From assembly GCF_029936995.1 (NCBI RefSeq), contig NZ_JAPYRE010000005.1, positions 124,001 through 188,000 on the forward strand: a DNA stretch of 64,000 nucleotides. Reading direction: 5' to 3'. The stretch comes from Henriciella sp. (GTDB lineage Bacteria > Pseudomonadota > Alphaproteobacteria > Caulobacterales > Hyphomonadaceae). The notes under the pieces were generated by a model that made no database searches, had not been told where the DNA came from, and worked only from the letters and a program-made list of their open reading frames with translations. This document shows, one piece after another, positions 61,317-64,000 of this stretch. The position numbers and the translations under genes were made by a program. Positions within the stretch are counted from its first letter, which is position 1. Each line of letters begins with the position of its first letter.

Positions 61317-62351
61317 ATGGATCTGCCATTAATCTGGGCCATTCTGATTGCCGGCGCTGTCATGCTCTATGTCGTGCTCGATGGCATGGATCTCGGTATC
61401 GGCATCCTGACGGGTTTTGCCAAGAATGATGAGGAACGAAACCTCATGACCGCCTCGATCGAGCCGGTCTGGGATGGTAACGAGACCTGGCTTGTGTTGG
61501 GCGGCGGGGGCCTCATGGCTGCCTTTCCGCTCGCCTATGCGATCCTGATGCCGGCTTTCTACCTGCCTGTCCTGTTCATGCTGGCCGCCCTCATCTTCCG
61601 GGGTGTGGCGTTCGAGTTTCGCCACAAGGCCGTGCGGGCGCGGACAAGGTTTTTCTGGAACAATGCCTTCTTCATCGGCTCTCTGGTGGCGGCCCTTTCG
61701 CAGGGGCTGATCCTCGGTGGTTTCATACAGGGCGTCGATGTTGAAGGCCGGTCTTTTGCCGGTGGCACGTTTGACTGGCTGACCCCTTTCTCCCTGCTTG
61801 TCGCGGTGTCCGTGGCGGTCGGCTATGTGCTGCTCGGGGCCTGCTGGCTGGTATTGAAAACGGAAGGCGAGGCGCAGCGCCGGGCGCGGCGTCGAGGGCT
61901 GTTGGCATTGATCGGCGTGGCGGTCTGCTTTGCGGCGGTAAGCCTCGCGACGCTGTCCATTGATCCACGCGTCACCGCGCGCTGGGGCTTTTCCATGTCC
62001 AGTATCGAACCGGAAAAACTGCTTCCTCTTTCCCCAATTCCATTGGCGGGCATGATCCTTGTCGTGCTGGCTGGACGGGACCTGATGCGGAAAAACAAGG
62101 CGCCGGACTGGCGGCCATACCTCTTTGCTGTTGGCGTGTTCCTGTCGGGCTATCTGGGTCTTGCCATCAGCCTGTTTCCATATCTCGTGCCGTTTGAAAT
62201 CGACCTCTGGCAGGCGGCTGCACGCGACAATGCGCTGGCATTGATGCTCGCCGGGGGCGGGATCATGCTGCCGGTGATCCTGATCTATACCGGCTATGTC
62301 TATTCCCTTTTCTGGGGCAAGGTTGATCCAGACGAGGCCTATCATGACTGA
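61317..62351 (+). CDS. cioB: bd-type quinol oxidase subunit II (CioB)
   Basis: A 344-residue membrane partner of CioA with about eight hydrophobic segments. MDLPLIWAILIAGAVMLYVV, LDGMDLGIGIL, SIEPVWDGNETWLVLGGGGL (with the conserved Asp/Glu) and FRGVAFEFRHK are the CydB family blocks. It carries no heme itself. It lies 12 bases after cioA and overlaps the DUF2474 gene by eight bases. Confidence 0.96.
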   Translation: MDLPLIWAILIAGAVMLYVVLDGMDLGIGILTGFAKNDEERNLMTASIEPVWDGNETWLVLGGGGLMAAFPLAYAILMPAFYLPVLFMLAALIFRGVAFEFRHKAVRARTRFFWNNAFFIGSLVAALSQGLILGGFIQGVDVEGRSFAGGTFDWLTPFSLLVAVSVAVGYVLLGACWLVLKTEGEAQRRARRRGLLALIGVAVCFAAVSLATLSIDPRVTARWGFSMSSIEPEKLLPLSPIPLAGMILVVLAGRDLMRKNKAPDWRPYLFAVGVFLSGYLGLAISLFPYLVPFEIDLWQAAARDNALALMLAGGGIMLPVILIYTGYVYSLFWGKVDPDEAYHD

Positions 62352-62502
62352 TTTCATCAAACCGGAAGGCCCGGACGAAACAGACCGCAAGCCACGCTCC
62401 CTGGCGCGCAGGCTGGGGTGGTTCTTCGCGATCGCCGCGATGAGCCTGATTGTCGTGGTCGTGGTGGCCTATGCCCTGCGTGGCCTGCTCTTCATCGGCT
62501 GA
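62344..62502 (+). CDS. DUF2474 small subunit of the bd oxidase
   Basis: A 52-residue single-span protein. RRLGWFFAIAAMSLIVVVVV is the DUF2474 core, which in other genomes directly follows cioB and plays the role of CydX/CydX-like small subunits that stabilise the hemes. It overlaps the end of cioB by eight bases (ATG 62344), so it is translationally coupled. The N-terminus is polar (KPEGPDETDRKPR). Confidence 0.8.
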   Translation: MTDFIKPEGPDETDRKPRSLARRLGWFFAIAAMSLIVVVVVAYALRGLLFIG

Positions 62503-62601
62503 AGCGTCCCGAATAGCCGGCTTGCCTTGACGTCAGGAACGACCGGGGGCAACCAGAAGGAAGGGACTTAAGCCCTGAAGCCGTAACAGTGAGGACAGGA
62601 C

Positions 62602-62937
62602 ATGGCTGCCAAATTCGAACTCTATACCGATAATGCGGGCGAATACCGCTTCCGTCTGAAAGCCGGCAATGGCGAAAACATTCTTGCAAGCGAGGGCTAC
62701 AAGGCCAAGGCCAGCGCCGAGAACGGTATCGAGTCCGTCAAGAAGAATGCATCCGACGATGCACGCTATGAGAAGAAGGAAACATCTTCCGGCAAGCACA
62801 TGTTCAATCTCAAATCGACCAATGGCCAGGTAATTGGCACGTCCCAGTCCTATGAGAGCACCTCTGGGCGCGATAACGGGATCGATTCTGTGAAGAAGAA
62901 CGCTCCGGGCGCTGAGGTCAGCGACCTGACGGCGTAG
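62602..62937 (+). CDS. YegP-like DUF1508 tandem-repeat protein
   Basis: A 111-residue protein of two DUF1508 units (FELYTDNAGEYRFRLKAGNG, then ILASEGYKAKASAENGIESV; repeated as GKHMFNLKSTNGQVIGTSQS, then YESTSGRDNGIDSVKKN). YegP-family proteins are small alpha/beta domains, induced under stress in some bacteria, with no assigned reaction. It has a GAGGA-type site (about 62591) ahead of ATG 62602. It follows the cio operon after 99 bases and probably has its own promoter. Confidence 0.85.
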   Translation: MAAKFELYTDNAGEYRFRLKAGNGENILASEGYKAKASAENGIESVKKNASDDARYEKKETSSGKHMFNLKSTNGQVIGTSQSYESTSGRDNGIDSVKKNAPGAEVSDLTA

Positions 62938-62943
62938 TTTGCC

Positions 62944-63534
62944 CTAGCTGATGAGGGAGAGCTTCAGGTGCTGGAGAAGCAGGATGGTCTTGGCGTCGAT
63001 AATGTCGCCTGACGCGATCATGGCGAATGCTTCATCCAGCGCCACTTCGAGAATTTCGATGTCTTCTCCCTCATCGGCAATCCCGCCCCCTTCGGAAACC
63101 TTGTCTTCCGGGCTGTAACGGGCGGTGAAACACCAGATGCGCTCAAGAACGCTGCCGGGGCTTGAATAGGCCTTGCAGACATATGCCATATCGCTGAGCT
63201 GGTAGCCGAGTTCCTCGCGGGCTTCGCGGCGGGCGCAGGCTTCCGGGTCATCCTCGTCGAGGACGCCGGCGCACGCCTCAAGCAGTGGGGCGGTATCACC
63301 ATTCAGGAAAGCAGGCAGCCGGAACTGTTTCAGCAGCAGGACCGTCCCGCGTGCCGGGTCATGTGGCAGGACAGCAACCGCATTGCCCCTGTCATAGACT
63401 TCACGGTTCTGATGGTTCCAGGTGCCATCGCGGCGCTGGTAGTCGAACTCGTACCGTGACAACCGCGCCCACTCATCGGAAAGCACGGTGTGGCTGATAT
63501 TTTTCAGCCGGTCTTTCAGGGGCTTGCCGTTCAA
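62944..63534 (-). CDS. Nudix hydrolase (ADP-ribose/GDP-mannose pyrophosphatase type)
   Basis: A 196-residue Nudix protein. The box reads GVLDEDDPEACARREAREELGY (the E of Gx5E is Asp here, while REAREELGY is complete, about 95-115). It is preceded by LLKQFRLPAFLNG, which is typical of the NudF/NudK subgroup. ETIVE-like residues are seen in EILEVALDEAFAMI. It probably cleaves nucleoside diphosphate sugars such as GDP-mannose or ADP-ribose. Its start overlaps the stop of the desaturase gene (63531-63534, ATGA), so the two are coupled. Confidence 0.85.
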   Translation of the reverse strand: MNGKPLKDRLKNISHTVLSDEWARLSRYEFDYQRRDGTWNHQNREVYDRGNAVAVLPHDPARGTVLLLKQFRLPAFLNGDTAPLLEACAGVLDEDDPEACARREAREELGYQLSDMAYVCKAYSSPGSVLERIWCFTARYSPEDKVSEGGGIADEGEDIEILEVALDEAFAMIASGDIIDAKTILLLQHLKLSLIS

Positions 63535-64000
63535 GCGAAGCGGGGGGCGATCTTGAGATTTTTCACCCAGCCCAGCTTTTCGTAAAGGAGAAGCATGGTG
63601 CCGTTATAATCCACGATCCGGTTCCAGACGCCCTTGCGCGGGCGGTGAAGGGCAGAGACCGGATCATCATGATGATGATCGTGGAAGGCTTCGCCGCCAG
63701 TCAGCAACGCCATCATGTGGTCAGCCCATTTAGGCGTATTGAGGTGGCCAAGCACGTTGATCCCGTAATTGGTGGCGTGGAACTGGATGGCGCGTCCGAT
63801 GACGACACTGGCGTGAATGATGCCGGTCAGCACGAGTGAGCCACCAGCTGCCCAGACGATGAGGTAGATCGCAGCCGGAATGATCAGGTGAATGACCAGC
63901 GAAATGGAATTGTAGAAGCCATCCATCCAGGTGATGATCGGATGGGTCTTCAGCCAGATTGGCATCGGTCGTGTAAGGTCCTTCCTGTCGCGGAAGAGAA
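63531..64000 (-). CDS. fatty-acid desaturase, C-terminal part (cut by the window edge)
   Basis: The visible 155 codons end with the third histidine box, in TGGEAFHDHHHDDPVSALH (family EGWHNNHHxxP type), preceded by HATNYGINVLGH. This is the type-1 acyl-CoA/acyl-lipid desaturase pattern of membrane di-iron enzymes. The frame is open through the last base of the window, and an ATG at 63963-63965 is internal, since upstream codons (RDRKDLTRPMPIW) fit the family. The first two histidine boxes must lie outside. Membrane segments at about 63800-63930 match the family. Its stop overlaps the Nudix start. Confidence 0.75.
   Translation of the reverse strand, partial: LFRDRKDLTRPMPIWLKTHPIITWMDGFYNSISLVIHLIIPAAIYLIVWAAGGSLVLTGIIHASVVIGRAIQFHATNYGINVLGHLNTPKWADHMMALLTGGEAFHDHHHDDPVSALHRPRKGVWNRIVDYNGTMLLLYEKLGWVKNLKIAPRFA

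Overview
The window is 64 kb of high-GC chromosomal DNA from an alphaproteobacterium. CtrA (51105-51830) and its inhibitor SciP (56455-56745) flank a flagellar cluster. There is also a Caulobacter-like hrcA-grpE block, a NadQ/NrtR-type NAD regulator, a Zur-type Fur protein and many small lipoproteins. Together these point to the Caulobacterales/Hyphomonadales side of the class, most plausibly a Hyphomonadaceae member. That placement is inference from gene content; no rRNA or tRNA gene was seen in the window. No insertion sequence, prophage or CRISPR array was seen, and gene density is that of an ordinary core chromosome.

Layout. 0.3-13 kb: an FMN glutamate-synthase-like protein, PBP1A, a thioredoxin-like protein, an AGCS amino-acid symporter, purB, ispH, argS, a hotdog protein and an alpha/beta hydrolase. 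13-23 kb: a thioesterase, a Zur-like regulator, an acyl-CoA dehydrogenase, a rhomboid protease, a NadQ/NrtR-HD hydrolase pair, a pirin, a FabH-like synthase, tag and YgfZ. 23-37 kb: a dihydroorotase, a sulfotransferase-like protein, an M20 peptidase, an S41 lipoprotein protease, and a coupled unit of potassium channel, feruloyl-CoA synthase-like ligase and ThDP enzyme. A glycine-zipper envelope protein, a methyltransferase and an SDR follow. 37-50 kb: hemW-rdgB, a short plus-strand insert (DUF2975, HTH, CreA, truncated haemoglobin), rph with a coupled MFS transporter, hrcA-grpE, and dnaK behind a good sigma-32-type promoter. 50-57 kb: MscS, then the minus-strand run sciP - short fliF - fliG - FliH-position gene - fliN - flhF - flhG - ctrA. 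57-64 kb: mnmA, a HAD hydrolase, the cyanide-insensitive bd oxidase cioA-cioB with a DUF2474 small subunit, a YegP-like protein, a Nudix hydrolase and the C-terminal part of a fatty-acid desaturase cut by the window edge.

The most unusual region is 51-57 kb. The gene in the fliF position encodes only about 233 residues: a membrane anchor, one RBM3-like ring-building domain, a second membrane segment and a FliG-binding-like tail. The large RBM1/RBM2 part of a normal ~550-residue FliF is absent. The neighbouring FlhF has lost the P-loop lysine and the G3 motif, and the FliH-position protein is short. CtrA-box-like sites lie about 70-85 bases upstream of both ctrA and the short fliF. Either this cell builds an unusually reduced switch/M-ring base, or a full FliF lies elsewhere and this locus does something different.

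Regulatory features readable from sequence include four convincing intrinsic terminators (two more are possible), two long perfect palindromes (23955-23975 and 47358-47377), a leader ORF whose stop overlaps a hydrolase start (12024-12056), and many ATGA start/stop overlaps that indicate translational coupling.
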